Below the pieces are notes generated by a model. It was not told the DNA's origin, ran no database searches, and saw nothing but the letters and a program-made list of their open reading frames with translations. 64,000 nucleotides of DNA from Rhizobium croatiense (GTDB taxonomy: Bacteria; Pseudomonadota; Alphaproteobacteria; Rhizobiales; Rhizobiaceae): contig NZ_JAILYJ010000006.1 of NCBI RefSeq assembly GCF_019793465.1, forward strand, positions 124,001 through 188,000. The letters are read 5' to 3'. The translations under genes and the position numbers were made by a program. Below are positions 17,708 through 26,579 of the stretch, piece after piece. The number at the start of each line of letters is the position of its first letter. Position 1 is the stretch's first letter.

Positions 17708-18415
17708 ATGGCTATTCACGCAACCGACGATACTGCAACATTTTTGGAAACCGATGTTATTTCGGGTAACCTGCTCAGCAACGACACATCTGACGGCAAC
17801 CTTTTTCTGCGCGCCTTCGACCAACAGAGCGTCGGCGCCAAACAGCCCGGCCAGGTCACCACGATCCAGGGCGATTACGGCACCTTCTACGTCAAGGCCG
17901 ACGGCAGCTACACCTATGTGCTGAGCGATGCCGCCAAGATCGGCTTCGCCAACGGCGAACTGCTTCAGGAGAAGGTTTCCTACAAGATCTCCGATGGCGC
18001 CGGCCACACCGATATGGGCTTGTTCACCCTGAACATTCAGGGCGTAACACAGGTCAAGCCGGTCGCGGTCGACGACCATTACAGCTTCAACGAAGGCGAT
18101 CTGATCAGCGGCAACGCGCTGGCCAACGACATTCCGGGCGACAATGGTCAGCTTTTCCTCCGCCAGTTCGACGGCACGAACGTCAACGGCAATAGCGGCG
18201 CCGTTACCGATATTCTCGGCACCTATGGCACGTTCCACGTCAAGGCAAATGGCGACTTCACCTATGAGCTGACGCAGGATATTGCTCCCGGCGATCAGGT
18301 CACCGAAACCGTCCAGTACTACAAGATCTCCGATGGCGAAGGCCACACGGACGCCGGCATTCTGTCGCTCAACATTACCGGCACCGACGTGGTGTCCGGC
18401 GGCGTCGGAGTCTGA
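17708..18415 (+). CDS. Rap-family secreted lectin with two cadherin-like (Ra) domains
   Basis: This 235-residue acidic protein has two tandem domains (about 1-115 and 116-228). Each begins with a DD/ND-rich calcium-type strand (ISGNLLSND, ISGNALAND) and ends YKISDGxGHTD. Size and layout match RapA proteins of R. leguminosarum; RapA2 is described as a calcium-dependent lectin that binds the strain's own EPS and capsule. There is no signal peptide, consistent with export by PrsDE. ATG 17708 follows AAGGAGAG at the correct spacing; the frame also extends upstream to 17672 without a ribosome site. A 12-bp hairpin follows the stop. Confidence 0.85.
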   Translation: MAIHATDDTATFLETDVISGNLLSNDTSDGNLFLRAFDQQSVGAKQPGQVTTIQGDYGTFYVKADGSYTYVLSDAAKIGFANGELLQEKVSYKISDGAGHTDMGLFTLNIQGVTQVKPVAVDDHYSFNEGDLISGNALANDIPGDNGQLFLRQFDGTNVNGNSGAVTDILGTYGTFHVKANGDFTYELTQDIAPGDQVTETVQYYKISDGEGHTDAGILSLNITGTDVVSGGVGV

Positions 18416-18435
18416 TCATCGACAACCATCAAGAA

Positions 18436-18465
18436 CAACGCCCGCTGCACAAACAGCGGGCGTTG
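18436..18465 (+). terminator. Hairpin terminator after the rap gene
   Basis: A perfect 12-bp inverted repeat, arms 18436-18447 and 18454-18465 with a 6-base loop, lies 20 bases after the rap stop. There is no long T-run, so termination may be partial or factor-assisted. Confidence 0.6.
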
Positions 18466-18609
18466 TCGTCGCGTGAAGGTGAAAATTTCGCGAGCCATTC
18501 GGCCGCATCAATGGTGATGGAAGCTGATACCGCGACATCAACTCCTTCGATCATCGTCCACAGCCGCTTCAGGGCGCCGGCTTCAATCGTCGAAGCTTTG
18601 CAGCTGGAA

Positions 18610-19314
18610 TCACCGGCTGCAGCGCTGTCGAAACCGCGCCGTCGCCCCTTCACCGACACTCGCCCAGATCCGATCGAAGACCGGACGGAGCTGAGGGCTG
18701 ATGGCTTTCATGGTGGCATTGACCCTGCAGCGGTCGCCGAGTTTCAACATCGTCGTCAGATCGCCGTCAACGGCACTGCTGGCCGCCGAAAGTGTTGCAT
18801 CGGTGAAATCGTTCCAGAAATAAAACCGGGTCAAAACGATCGACTCGTCATAGGGCGCAAGAGAGACCGACCGTTTCATCATTTCTGCAATCGCAAGCGG
18901 TTCCTCCGCGATTGTCGACTGAACAGCGGCAAGACGAAGCCAGAAATTGCTGTTGGTCGGCATGCAGGAGAGCGCGTGCCGGAGATAGCGGCGGGCATTC
19001 GAGGCCGCCGCAACCCAGGCATCGTAGTTGCCATTGACGCTTTGTCGGTCGAGCTGCGCCAGAACGAGCGTGACGCCGGCGGCGACGATGTCCGATCGGC
19101 AATAATGTCCGTCAACCACGGCGATGGCGCGCGCCGCATATCTGGCCGCGATCTCATTCGTGACGGTGTCGCCGCGCTCGATCCTTTCGGCAACGATCGA
19201 GATGCTGGCCGTTCTTATCGAAGCATACAGATCCCGGCCGGCCAGCACCGCGAAAACCGCGGTCACGATAAGGAAAACGATCCTTGCAGGTGAAATAAGC
19301 CGACCGGCGAGCAT
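18610..19314 (-). CDS. Membrane-anchored protein of unknown function coupled to pssP
   Basis: This 234-residue protein is not recognised. It has an N-terminal membrane segment (about 8-28) followed by a helical, Ala-rich domain with TPR-like spacing (YDAWVAAASNARRYLRHAL, FWLRLAAVQSTIAEE) that would face the periplasm. The start overlaps the pssP stop in the arrangement GTGATG: either GTG 19317 or ATG 19314 could be used. That tight coupling makes a role with the PssP chain-length regulator likely, perhaps in assembling the export complex. This is inference from position. Confidence 0.75.
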   Translation of the reverse strand: MLAGRLISPARIVFLIVTAVFAVLAGRDLYASIRTASISIVAERIERGDTVTNEIAARYAARAIAVVDGHYCRSDIVAAGVTLVLAQLDRQSVNGNYDAWVAAASNARRYLRHALSCMPTNSNFWLRLAAVQSTIAEEPLAIAEMMKRSVSLAPYDESIVLTRFYFWNDFTDATLSAASSAVDGDLTTMLKLGDRCRVNATMKAISPQLRPVFDRIWASVGEGATARFRQRCSR

Positions 19315-21587
19315 CACTCGGTATAGTATCGCGAATAACGCTTATAGTAATATTCGCTGGAACCGAATGTCCGGTAGAGTTTCATCTGCGACGGATCGAC
19401 CTTGGTCAATATCGCGCCGACGCATTTGGTATAGAGATCCGGCTCGGACAACAGGGTCGACTGCACCACCTTGCGCGAGGTCTTGCCCCACTCGATCACG
19501 AATACGACGGCATCGAGCTTCGGGTTAATGGCGCGCGCGTCGACGACAGGAGCGAGCGGCGGCAAGTCGACGATAATGTAATCGAAGCTCTGGCGCGCCA
19601 TCTCAAGCAGCTGATCCATGCCGCGCGAGGCCAACAGCTCCGAAGAGTGCGGAACGCGGTATCGCGCCACCGTCGGCAGGAATGCAAGCTTCGTTTTGGG
19701 ATCGAGAAGAATGAGATCCTTGAGCGGGCGGTTGTCGACGATTGCTTCAAGCAAGCCGGCTTCGGCATGGCGGCCGATCGCCCGGGTCGCCCCGGGATTT
19801 CGCATATCGCCGTCGATCAGCAGGCAACGCGCGCCCTGCATTGCCAGAAGCTTGGCAAAGTTGATGGCTGTCGTCGACTTGCCCTCGCCCGGCAGGCTCG
19901 ACACGACGCCGATGACCTTGCAGCGCTGATCCGCCGCGCTGATATCGATGGCAATCTTCGCACTTCGAAGCGTCTCGGCGAATGCCGATAGCGGATGCTC
20001 CTCGACATAGGTCGTCGTCTTGCCGCCCCTGGCGATGCTGCGCGGATTGCCCGGATCGACGAGGGTCGGATCCTCGACGTTGTTCTCGATCAGCGGCATG
20101 ACACCGAGAGACTCGACGTCGAGCATGTCCTTGACATCGTCACCCGTGCGGAAGAAGCGATCGCGGAATTCGCGGAAAGCGCCGATGCCGCTACCGAATG
20201 CACATCCCAGGAACATGGCAAAAGCGACAACGAGGCTTCTCTTCGGCGCGCTCGGCTTCGTCGGCGTCTCCGCGATTGTGATGATACGTGCGGCGGTAAT
20301 CGGGAAGCTCTGCTGCTGGATCGCCTCCTGGTAGCGCGTCAGGAAGTTCTGATAGAGGTTCTTATAGGTATCGCGCGTCCGTTCGAGCTCACGAAGCTGA
20401 ACTTGCGTCTCGCCTGCCGTTGCAGCCACGCCGGTTGCCTGGTCAACGCTGTCGCGCAGCGATTTCTCACGGGATTGCGCAACCTGCAGCTCGCTCTGGT
20501 AGCTCTCGGCGATACGATTGAGTTCGTCGAACATCAGCCGTTCATATTCGGCCATTTCGGCGCGAAGCCGGACGGCCTGGACGTGGTCCGGACCGAGCCG
20601 TGCCTCGATTTCGGCCTCGAGCTTCGACGCTTCCAGATATTTCTTGCGAAGATCGTTCGAAATCGAGCTGTCGAGCACGTCGGTCACGATCGCATCGGTC
20701 TGCTTGGCCTGGATGATCGACTTGATGCGGGCGTATTTCGCCTCAGCCTGGGCCGTCGCGGCCTGGGCGGTGATCAACTGGCTGTTGAGCTCGGAGAGCT
20801 GCTGTTCGCTGAGCAGCGTGCCGGATCCTGACTCGACAAGCCCGTGCTCGCTGCGGAATTTCTGCACCGCGAGGTCGGTGTCCAGCGCCTGCTGCCGGAG
20901 CTCTTCGATACGCTCCTGCAGCCACTCGCCGGCCCGGCGGGTCGCCTCATATTTGGAATTGAGCTTATCGACCATATAAACGTCGGCGATGGCGGCGGCG
21001 ATTTCGCGCGCCAGATCCGGCGACTGCGAGGTATAGCTGACATCGAGAACATAGGATTTGCCAACACGTTCGACATCGATATTGCCCGCGACCGTTTCAG
21101 CGGCACTTCGCCGCTTCCTTGCCGGATCGGGTGCAACAGCCACGTCATCGGCAAACCAGGAACGAAAATTCACCAGCGATTTCAGCGTTGCGACAGAAAA
21201 AAGCGAATTCTTCGGCGCCGTGAACACCGGGTCGTCAACCAGTTTCAGCTTGTCGACGACCGCATAGGCGATCGTGTCCGACTTCAACAGCTCGACCTGG
21301 CTGAGAACGGTGCCTTCGTCGTCGTCCAACTGGCCGAAAGCGGCGAGCTGATTGATGACCTGATTGTCGCTGCGGTCGATCAACACGCTCGTATCGGCAG
21401 TGTAAACCGGCACGGATGTCAGGACATAGACGACGCCGAGAATGCCAAAAGCGAAAGCACAAGCTGCAACGATCCGCCACTGCCGACGAGCAATGGCGAT
21501 GAGCTTGTCGAAATCGATGAAATCAGCTTCGTTTCCCGTATCGCGGGAGGGGTCGATACGCGGCGTAAGTTTATCTGGCGACAGCAA
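19314..21587 (-). CDS. pssP: PssP: EPS chain-length regulator with C-terminal tyrosine autokinase
   Basis: This 757-residue PCP-2a protein controls EPS polymer length and export. It has a membrane segment near 37-60, a long periplasmic coiled coil (about 190-410) and a second membrane segment near 435-457 (Wzz domain). A cytoplasmic BY-kinase follows with Walker A SLPGEGKSTTAINF, Walker A' CLLIDGDMRNPG and Walker B YIIVDLPPL. The C-terminus is a tyrosine cluster (EYYYKRYSRYYTE), the expected autophosphorylation tail. The start is TTG at 21587, preceded by TGGAGAT. The order pssT-pssN-pssO-pssP matches the R. leguminosarum EPS export block. Confidence 0.88.
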   Translation of the reverse strand: MLSPDKLTPRIDPSRDTGNEADFIDFDKLIAIARRQWRIVAACAFAFGILGVVYVLTSVPVYTADTSVLIDRSDNQVINQLAAFGQLDDDEGTVLSQVELLKSDTIAYAVVDKLKLVDDPVFTAPKNSLFSVATLKSLVNFRSWFADDVAVAPDPARKRRSAAETVAGNIDVERVGKSYVLDVSYTSQSPDLAREIAAAIADVYMVDKLNSKYEATRRAGEWLQERIEELRQQALDTDLAVQKFRSEHGLVESGSGTLLSEQQLSELNSQLITAQAATAQAEAKYARIKSIIQAKQTDAIVTDVLDSSISNDLRKKYLEASKLEAEIEARLGPDHVQAVRLRAEMAEYERLMFDELNRIAESYQSELQVAQSREKSLRDSVDQATGVAATAGETQVQLRELERTRDTYKNLYQNFLTRYQEAIQQQSFPITAARIITIAETPTKPSAPKRSLVVAFAMFLGCAFGSGIGAFREFRDRFFRTGDDVKDMLDVESLGVMPLIENNVEDPTLVDPGNPRSIARGGKTTTYVEEHPLSAFAETLRSAKIAIDISAADQRCKVIGVVSSLPGEGKSTTAINFAKLLAMQGARCLLIDGDMRNPGATRAIGRHAEAGLLEAIVDNRPLKDLILLDPKTKLAFLPTVARYRVPHSSELLASRGMDQLLEMARQSFDYIIVDLPPLAPVVDARAINPKLDAVVFVIEWGKTSRKVVQSTLLSEPDLYTKCVGAILTKVDPSQMKLYRTFGSSEYYYKRYSRYYTE

Positions 21588-21638
21588 TTTCGATCTCCAA
21601 CAAAGGCGTCAAGCGCTAAGATCTACAGGCAATTCCAG

Positions 21639-22364
21639 CTATTGTGTGACGGGCACACTCTGACTCGTCGATTGCGTCGGGTCGGTTGACGACTGCCCTG
21701 CCCCGCCCGTGCTAATCAGTGTCGTCGTTGAGGTCGACGAACTATCGCCGTCCCCTGCATTCGAAACCTGCAGCGTGCCGGCAGTGGTGGCGCTGCCCTC
21801 AAACGGCGTACCGTCATCCGCTCCGGGACCGGTGCGACCGATCGATCCGTCATTGCCAATACCGGATGCTGCGGCAGCCGCGCTTGCGCCCGGACCGAGT
21901 GCCGCTGTGCCGCCTTCGGCGAGAACTTTTGCAAAGGCTGCCAGCAGCGGCGCAAGGTTAGGATCGGCAGTGGCCGCCTCGGCGACCGCTTTTTCGATCG
22001 CCAGCTTGAATTGCGGGTCCGAGACCTGGCAGCTGTTGGCCGCCCGTCCAAGACCGGCCCCGATCGCCGCCATCTGGGCGGCATTGGCCATCTTGGCCTG
22101 CTCGATCACCGGCGACAGGGCGTCCTCGCTGCTTCCGACCAATGCGCGTACACGCGATGACAAAACCAATGGATCGGACATGTCGAGCAGAACGGCGGGA
22201 TTGGCCGTAAATCCGCTGATGTCGACGGGGGTCAGATTTGCCGGCCCCAGGCAAGCAGCCGCAAATGCGCTTGAAGTCATGCCGGCAAAGGCCGCGACGA
22301 TAATTCCGCTATAAGCAAGCCGACGATAAACAGCTGACCTTGCCATACCCAAAATTTCCTTCAT
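21639..22364 (-). CDS. pssO: PssO-like secreted protein of the EPS export block
   Basis: This 241-residue protein has a signal peptide (RLAYSGIIVAAFAGMTSSAFA, about 15-36) and a helical Ala-rich middle. The C-terminal third is low-complexity, rich in Gly, Ser and Thr. I have no motif for its function; the name comes from its position between the pssN-like and pssP-like genes, where R. leguminosarum encodes PssO, a surface-associated protein tied to EPS export. The first ATG is at 22364; ATG 22346, with AAGGAAA upstream, is an alternative. Two Cys residues bracket the helical part (AACLGP, NSCQVSD). Confidence 0.65.
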   Translation of the reverse strand: MKEILGMARSAVYRRLAYSGIIVAAFAGMTSSAFAAACLGPANLTPVDISGFTANPAVLLDMSDPLVLSSRVRALVGSSEDALSPVIEQAKMANAAQMAAIGAGLGRAANSCQVSDPQFKLAIEKAVAEAATADPNLAPLLAAFAKVLAEGGTAALGPGASAAAAASGIGNDGSIGRTGPGADDGTPFEGSATTAGTLQVSNAGDGDSSSTSTTTLISTGGAGQSSTDPTQSTSQSVPVTQ

Positions 22365-22431
22365 CAAATCCGCTAGCTGATAGGCCGCCGGCCTCGATCA
22401 TTCACGATCGACGCCGGTCCGCCCATTTCAA

Positions 22432-23643
22432 TCAACGTCCGAGATTGCGCACTGCGTTGCGAGTATCGTTCACGTCGTCCGACACGCCGGCGACAGTGGA
22501 CGATACCGAGTTTACGATGTCAAGGAACTTGACCAATTCAACAGAGTCCGAATTGGAGATATAGATAACGTCCTTGTCTTCCATCTTGAATTGCTGAGTG
22601 GCAAACAAGGTTGCCGGATCGCGAAGATTGGCGCGAACGATCACCGGAATCGTATCGCCAGCAAACCTCGTCGTATCGACATGCATCGCGGCAACCGTCT
22701 TCTTCGGGACAAGCCGATAAAGCAGGATCTGAGCCGGATCGGCGCGATCGTCGCGCAGGCCGCCCGCCTTGGCGATAGCCTCTCCAAGGGTGAGGTCGGA
22801 CTCCTCGAAATCAAAGCGGCCACTGACGCCGGCGGCGCCGAGCGCAAGATAGGTACGGCGCTCATGATCGATCGAGATCGTATCATCCGGCGCGACATAG
22901 ATATTCTCCGCCGGATTCTTCAACAGCGTATTGTAGGCGACGGTTGCGGTTCTGCCGCGGCGCTGCAGTGTCACGTTCGTTTCGATGTTGTTGGTCGTCA
23001 AACCGCCCGCGGCGGAAATGACATCGAGAACGCGCTCCCCGGCCGGGCTGATCGTGACGCGCTGAGGACTGTTGACGTCACCGAGCACGGCCACCTGACT
23101 GGAGCGGCTGGTCGTTGTCGTAATAACCACCTGCGGCTCGATCGCGCGGCTGGCCAGCCGGTCTTCGACGTCCTGCTCCACGGTCTCCTTCAGGCGACCG
23201 GCAGCCGGAACGCGACCGGCATAGGGGATCGTGATCGTTCCGTTTCTGTCGATGGTCTGCTCCGGCAGAGAGATGTAATTGCCGGGTCGGCTGCCGGCGT
23301 CCGACGGAATAAATAACCCACCGGACTGGGCTTCGAAGATCGCGACCTGGACGACGTCGCCATAACCAAGCGGAATTTCAGGCGCCCCACCGCGACCACC
23401 GCCAAACCCCTTGAAGGAGGTCGGCTGCGGAGACGTGAAATATGGCAGGACGTTCTTGCTGAGATCAATCAGGGCGTAGTCGATACCGACGCGACGCTCC
23501 TTCGTTGTTACTTTCACTGCCGCGCCTCGATCAACATCTTTGTGATCGGGACCGGATCTTGGCAACGACGTGCAGCTTGCCAATATAGTCGTTAGCGCTA
23601 CAACAATGGCGACGCGTGTACTACCGATAGGAAAACAACCCAT
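22432..23643 (-). CDS. pssN: PssN: outer-membrane EPS export lipoprotein (Wza/OMA family)
   Basis: This 403-residue polysaccharide export protein forms the outer-membrane or periplasm-spanning exit channel. The N-terminus carries a lipoprotein signal ending in the lipobox LASC, so the mature protein starts at Cys near 24. The Poly_export domain (LGYGDVVQVAIFEA, YAGRVPAAG) is followed by two SLBB-type beta-grasp regions (VAVLGDVNSPQRVTISP, YLALGAAGVSGRFDF). I chose ATG 23643 because it gives the lipobox the usual spacing; the frame is open up to 23700. It lies between pssT and pssO on the same strand. Confidence 0.87.
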   Translation of the reverse strand: MGCFPIGSTRVAIVVALTTILASCTSLPRSGPDHKDVDRGAAVKVTTKERRVGIDYALIDLSKNVLPYFTSPQPTSFKGFGGGRGGAPEIPLGYGDVVQVAIFEAQSGGLFIPSDAGSRPGNYISLPEQTIDRNGTITIPYAGRVPAAGRLKETVEQDVEDRLASRAIEPQVVITTTTSRSSQVAVLGDVNSPQRVTISPAGERVLDVISAAGGLTTNNIETNVTLQRRGRTATVAYNTLLKNPAENIYVAPDDTISIDHERRTYLALGAAGVSGRFDFEESDLTLGEAIAKAGGLRDDRADPAQILLYRLVPKKTVAAMHVDTTRFAGDTIPVIVRANLRDPATLFATQQFKMEDKDVIYISNSDSVELVKFLDIVNSVSSTVAGVSDDVNDTRNAVRNLGR

Positions 23644-23926
23644 AGAATAACCTGTGTTGACGCCCCTGAAGCTACTGCCTCGCAATTTTACAAAATACAA
23701 GACAATCCCTGACCAATAATCAATGTAGACGGATTAACATTCCTCTAACTGTGGCAGGCTGGCAACGCCAAGCCCTTCACCAAGCGAAACGCTCGAACCC
23801 GGCTTCTCTGTTGCCGGCAACGACCTGAAGGCTGCCCCCGCTATAAAATCTCTTGCGTTTCAGAGTCAACAGCGCGTTACCCACAATCGGCATTTTCGAA
23901 AAACCTTCACGAAACCATCTGTTCAA

Positions 23927-25354
23927 TCATCGACTGTTGACCGGCGGCACATATTGCCGTTCCGCTTCGCCGCCGTTGCGTGCAAGGCTGATGGCGACGA
24001 TGGCGCTGAGGAAAGCGGCAAAAAATACTGCAAAGCCTGGTATTTGCAGCGAAAAATCAACCGCGGCATGAAGGGCGACCAAGACCGTCGCCGCGAGACC
24101 AAGAAGAACATAATGTCTCAAGCGGCGCCGTTGCGCGAGCCCCCGCCAAAACACTCTGGCAAGCACCGAGAAGGCAACGAGCGCCGCGATCGGAAATAAA
24201 ATCCCGAGGCCCAGAAATCCTTCGAGGTAGAAATTATGAGCGCGATCGAAAATCCCGAAAATGCCGCAGGCCGGATCGCGATAGGCGGAAAACACGGTGC
24301 GGAAGGTGCCGAGACCCGTCCCCGTCACCCAATGATCCGAAATGGCACGCAAGATACCCGGCAAGATGCAAAAACGATCATCGTCCTCGAGACGCCGCTG
24401 TTGCGCACGCAAAATCGCCTGGCCGGCAAACATGCTCAGCAACAGGACGACGAAGGTCATCGCCGAAAGAAGCTTCACTATCGACCACCATCTTGGCGTC
24501 TGTCTCATGTGGCGCCTGGAGTTGTTCCAAGAGATAACAAGCCAGGGAAAGTAGATGAGAGCGGCAACAAAGGTCGCGAATATCCCAGCGCGTGATCGGC
24601 TCAGCATCAGCGCGGTGAAACATGCGCATAAGAGCAGAATGTAGACCCACACTCTCAAAAGAAGAACGTTTCGGCCCGGCTCGCCGGGCGGATGGTTTGA
24701 ATAGGAACGGGCTATGTCCCTGACCAGGGTCAGCATGAGCAGCGTCCCCAACCCGAGGAAGGTCGCGGCGGTATTGCGGTTGACGAACACGGCCGTCAGG
24801 CTGTCGAGGTAGGCGTGTTTTTCGATGACGATCAGGATGTTGGGAAACATCGAAAATTGTATCAGACTGAAAACCGCGATACCGCCCGCCGTGAGCCCCA
24901 GGCTGGTCAGCACTTTCCGCGCCCGTTGATCGGTATCGCACAAGACCAGTCCGGTCAGGAAGGTCACGAAAGGCAGAGCCACCCAAAGAACCGAGGCGAG
25001 CGTATCGGCCGGCTCGACGGAGATCGCCGCGTATTGAACGCCCGCCAAGTCACGCGCAGCGCTCCAGGCAGGGTTTGCCAGCCAATTGGCCGGCAGTTCG
25101 ATTGTCTGGACGAACGTCCACGCCGTCAGCACGACCAGCAGAAACAGAGCGATGCTGAACACCCATCCGGCCTGCCTCGGCTCTCCAAACAGCAGCCCTG
25201 CAATAATGGCCAGAGCAAACATCCCGATCGCAGCGAAGGCGAAAGGAAAGGGCGTAACGCTTCCGAACGGAATGAGCGTCAATATTACCAGGCCAATGAA
25301 GGCAAAGAGGATCGTCTCCCGTAAGACCTGCCCGTTGATGAGGTTGGATAACAT
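23927..25354 (-). CDS. pssT: PssT-like EPS polymerase (O-antigen ligase/Wzy family)
   Basis: This 475-residue protein has about 12 membrane segments and a central large loop (about 320-370) ending in DHWVTGTGLGTFRTVF, the Wzy_C signature region, with LSRSRAG earlier near 250. It should join EPS repeat units in the periplasm in concert with PssP and PssN. The name comes from the order pssT-pssN-pssO-pssP on one strand. The 283-base gap to pssN could contain a second promoter. It is the second Wzy-family protein in the window and shows little resemblance by eye to the one at 7514-8908. Confidence 0.82.
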   Translation of the reverse strand: MLSNLINGQVLRETILFAFIGLVILTLIPFGSVTPFPFAFAAIGMFALAIIAGLLFGEPRQAGWVFSIALFLLVVLTAWTFVQTIELPANWLANPAWSAARDLAGVQYAAISVEPADTLASVLWVALPFVTFLTGLVLCDTDQRARKVLTSLGLTAGGIAVFSLIQFSMFPNILIVIEKHAYLDSLTAVFVNRNTAATFLGLGTLLMLTLVRDIARSYSNHPPGEPGRNVLLLRVWVYILLLCACFTALMLSRSRAGIFATFVAALIYFPWLVISWNNSRRHMRQTPRWWSIVKLLSAMTFVVLLLSMFAGQAILRAQQRRLEDDDRFCILPGILRAISDHWVTGTGLGTFRTVFSAYRDPACGIFGIFDRAHNFYLEGFLGLGILFPIAALVAFSVLARVFWRGLAQRRRLRHYVLLGLAATVLVALHAAVDFSLQIPGFAVFFAAFLSAIVAISLARNGGEAERQYVPPVNSR

Positions 25355-25658
25355 TTGATTCGCTCACCAGCAGCAGCAACGAGAGAGAGATACAACCAAT
25401 ACGGTTAATATACTCGTACTAACATAAGTTGCATATCAAACGCTTGCGTGTTAAAGTGCAACAGAATTCCACATCGTTTAAAATTGTCGCGAAAGGCTTA
25501 AGCCAATCGAGACCGGCCCCGATTATGCTCCTTCAAGCAGCAGAAACGGGACAGACGTTCTGTGCCCAATACTTGGCAGATCACTAATCCGCCATGCCAT
25601 TGACTGAGAAAAAAGGCAAGCCTGATCTCAATCGGTTGCCCTGAACGGGGATTAAGAG
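25355..25658. other. 304-base divergent promoter region (pssT / LapG-like gene)
   Basis: The region is A+T-rich and separates two divergent genes, so it should hold both promoters. A loose dyad GTTA-N12-TAAC lies around 25404-25423. No open frame, terminator or definite promoter could be assigned. Confidence 0.4.
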
Positions 25659-26258
25659 ATGAAGAAGACGTTCGTTACACTTCTGGCACTGGCTTTTACA
25701 GCAGCGAATGCCTGCTCTGCACTTGCCGCCGGTCCCGCAGGGTTCGCCCGCGGCCTGACCAGCGGTTCGGCAGTGAGCTATATCTCTGAAAAAGGAACGA
25801 TCATTCCGCCCTTCGCCCAGGTGCTGTTCTGCGCCCAGAACCCGGCCGAATGCCGCGACAACAATGGTTTGTCGGTCCTGGCGCTGACCGACAAGGAAAT
25901 GCTGCAGCTGAAGGATGTGAACAACTCCGTCAATCGCACGATGATCGGCAGAAACGACCCGCGCAACGAACTGAACGGCGATGTCTGGAAGGTGAATGTC
26001 CGCAGCGGCGACTGTGAGGATTTTGCGCTGACCAAGCGCAGCCGGCTGATGGCAATGGGCTGGTCGTCGCGCGCTTTGCGAATTGCGACGGCCTATACGC
26101 CCTCCGGCGAAGGACACGCCGTCCTTGTGGTCAGAACCGACAAGGGCGACCTGGTGCTCGACAACAGGAAAAGCAGCATCAAGAACTGGCACGATACCGA
26201 TCTGCGCTGGGATAAAATCCAATCGGATACCGACCCCTACGTCTGGTATCGCCTGTGA
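25659..26258 (+). CDS. Periplasmic transglutaminase-like cysteine protease (BTLCP, LapG-like)
   Basis: This 199-residue secreted protein has a signal peptide (1-24) and the BTLCP fold (PF06035). The catalytic triad is visible as Cys119 in RSGDCEDFA, His153 in GEGHAVL and Asp168 in LVLDNR. Characterised relatives such as LapG cleave large type I-secreted adhesins in the periplasm to release biofilms, under control of a c-di-GMP receptor (LapD). No lapD-like gene is in the window. It stands alone between the EPS export block and ugd. A link to PrsDE substrates is possible but unproven. Confidence 0.85.
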   Translation: MKKTFVTLLALAFTAANACSALAAGPAGFARGLTSGSAVSYISEKGTIIPPFAQVLFCAQNPAECRDNNGLSVLALTDKEMLQLKDVNNSVNRTMIGRNDPRNELNGDVWKVNVRSGDCEDFALTKRSRLMAMGWSSRALRIATAYTPSGEGHAVLVVRTDKGDLVLDNRKSSIKNWHDTDLRWDKIQSDTDPYVWYRL

Positions 26259-26355
26259 AAACGGGCGCGGCTGGGGCAATTCCGGCAAAGCCGTGAAGTG
26301 CCTTAGCCTCCGCAATGCCCACATCTAACTAATTGAATCCACCCGTTCCGGGTTG

Positions 26356-26388
26356 AAGTCGAGCCGGCGCCAATGCGCGGCTCGACTT
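26356..26388 (+). terminator. Hairpin terminator after the LapG-like gene
   Basis: Arms AAGTCGAGCCG (26356-26366) and CGGCTCGACTT (26378-26388) pair perfectly, with further GCGC pairing inside the loop. It is 97 bases past the stop, and a short T-containing tract follows. Confidence 0.6.
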
Positions 26389-26531
26389 GTCATATCTTCC
26401 ACACAAACCTATGTTTTTGCTGTCGACAGGGCAGCTGGCGCGGGTCGCTGCGCCCTGAGTTAGAATTCCGATTTGGGCCAGCAGGCGATCTTCGATGTTG
26501 TCTTTTCGCCCAGATTAAGTATGACGGGGGC

Positions 26532-26550
26532 CATGCTGCGACGCAGCATG
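26532..26550. promoter_or_regulatory. Perfect 19-base palindrome in the ugd leader
   Basis: CATGCTGCG and CGCAGCATG flank a single central A, ending 29 bases before the ugd ATG. It could be an operator or a leader hairpin. No known regulator site was recognised. Confidence 0.45.
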
Positions 26551-26579
26551 ACGTTCTACTCTAATGATTTGAGGGAAAT

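Larger units (their letters stand above)
26259..26579. other. 321-base intergenic region: terminator plus ugd leader
   Basis: The left part holds an 11-bp stem hairpin at 26356-26388. The right part is the ugd leader with a 19-base palindrome at 26532-26550. No gene is supported; an open frame at 26373-26564 has no ribosome site or recognisable product. Confidence 0.5.
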
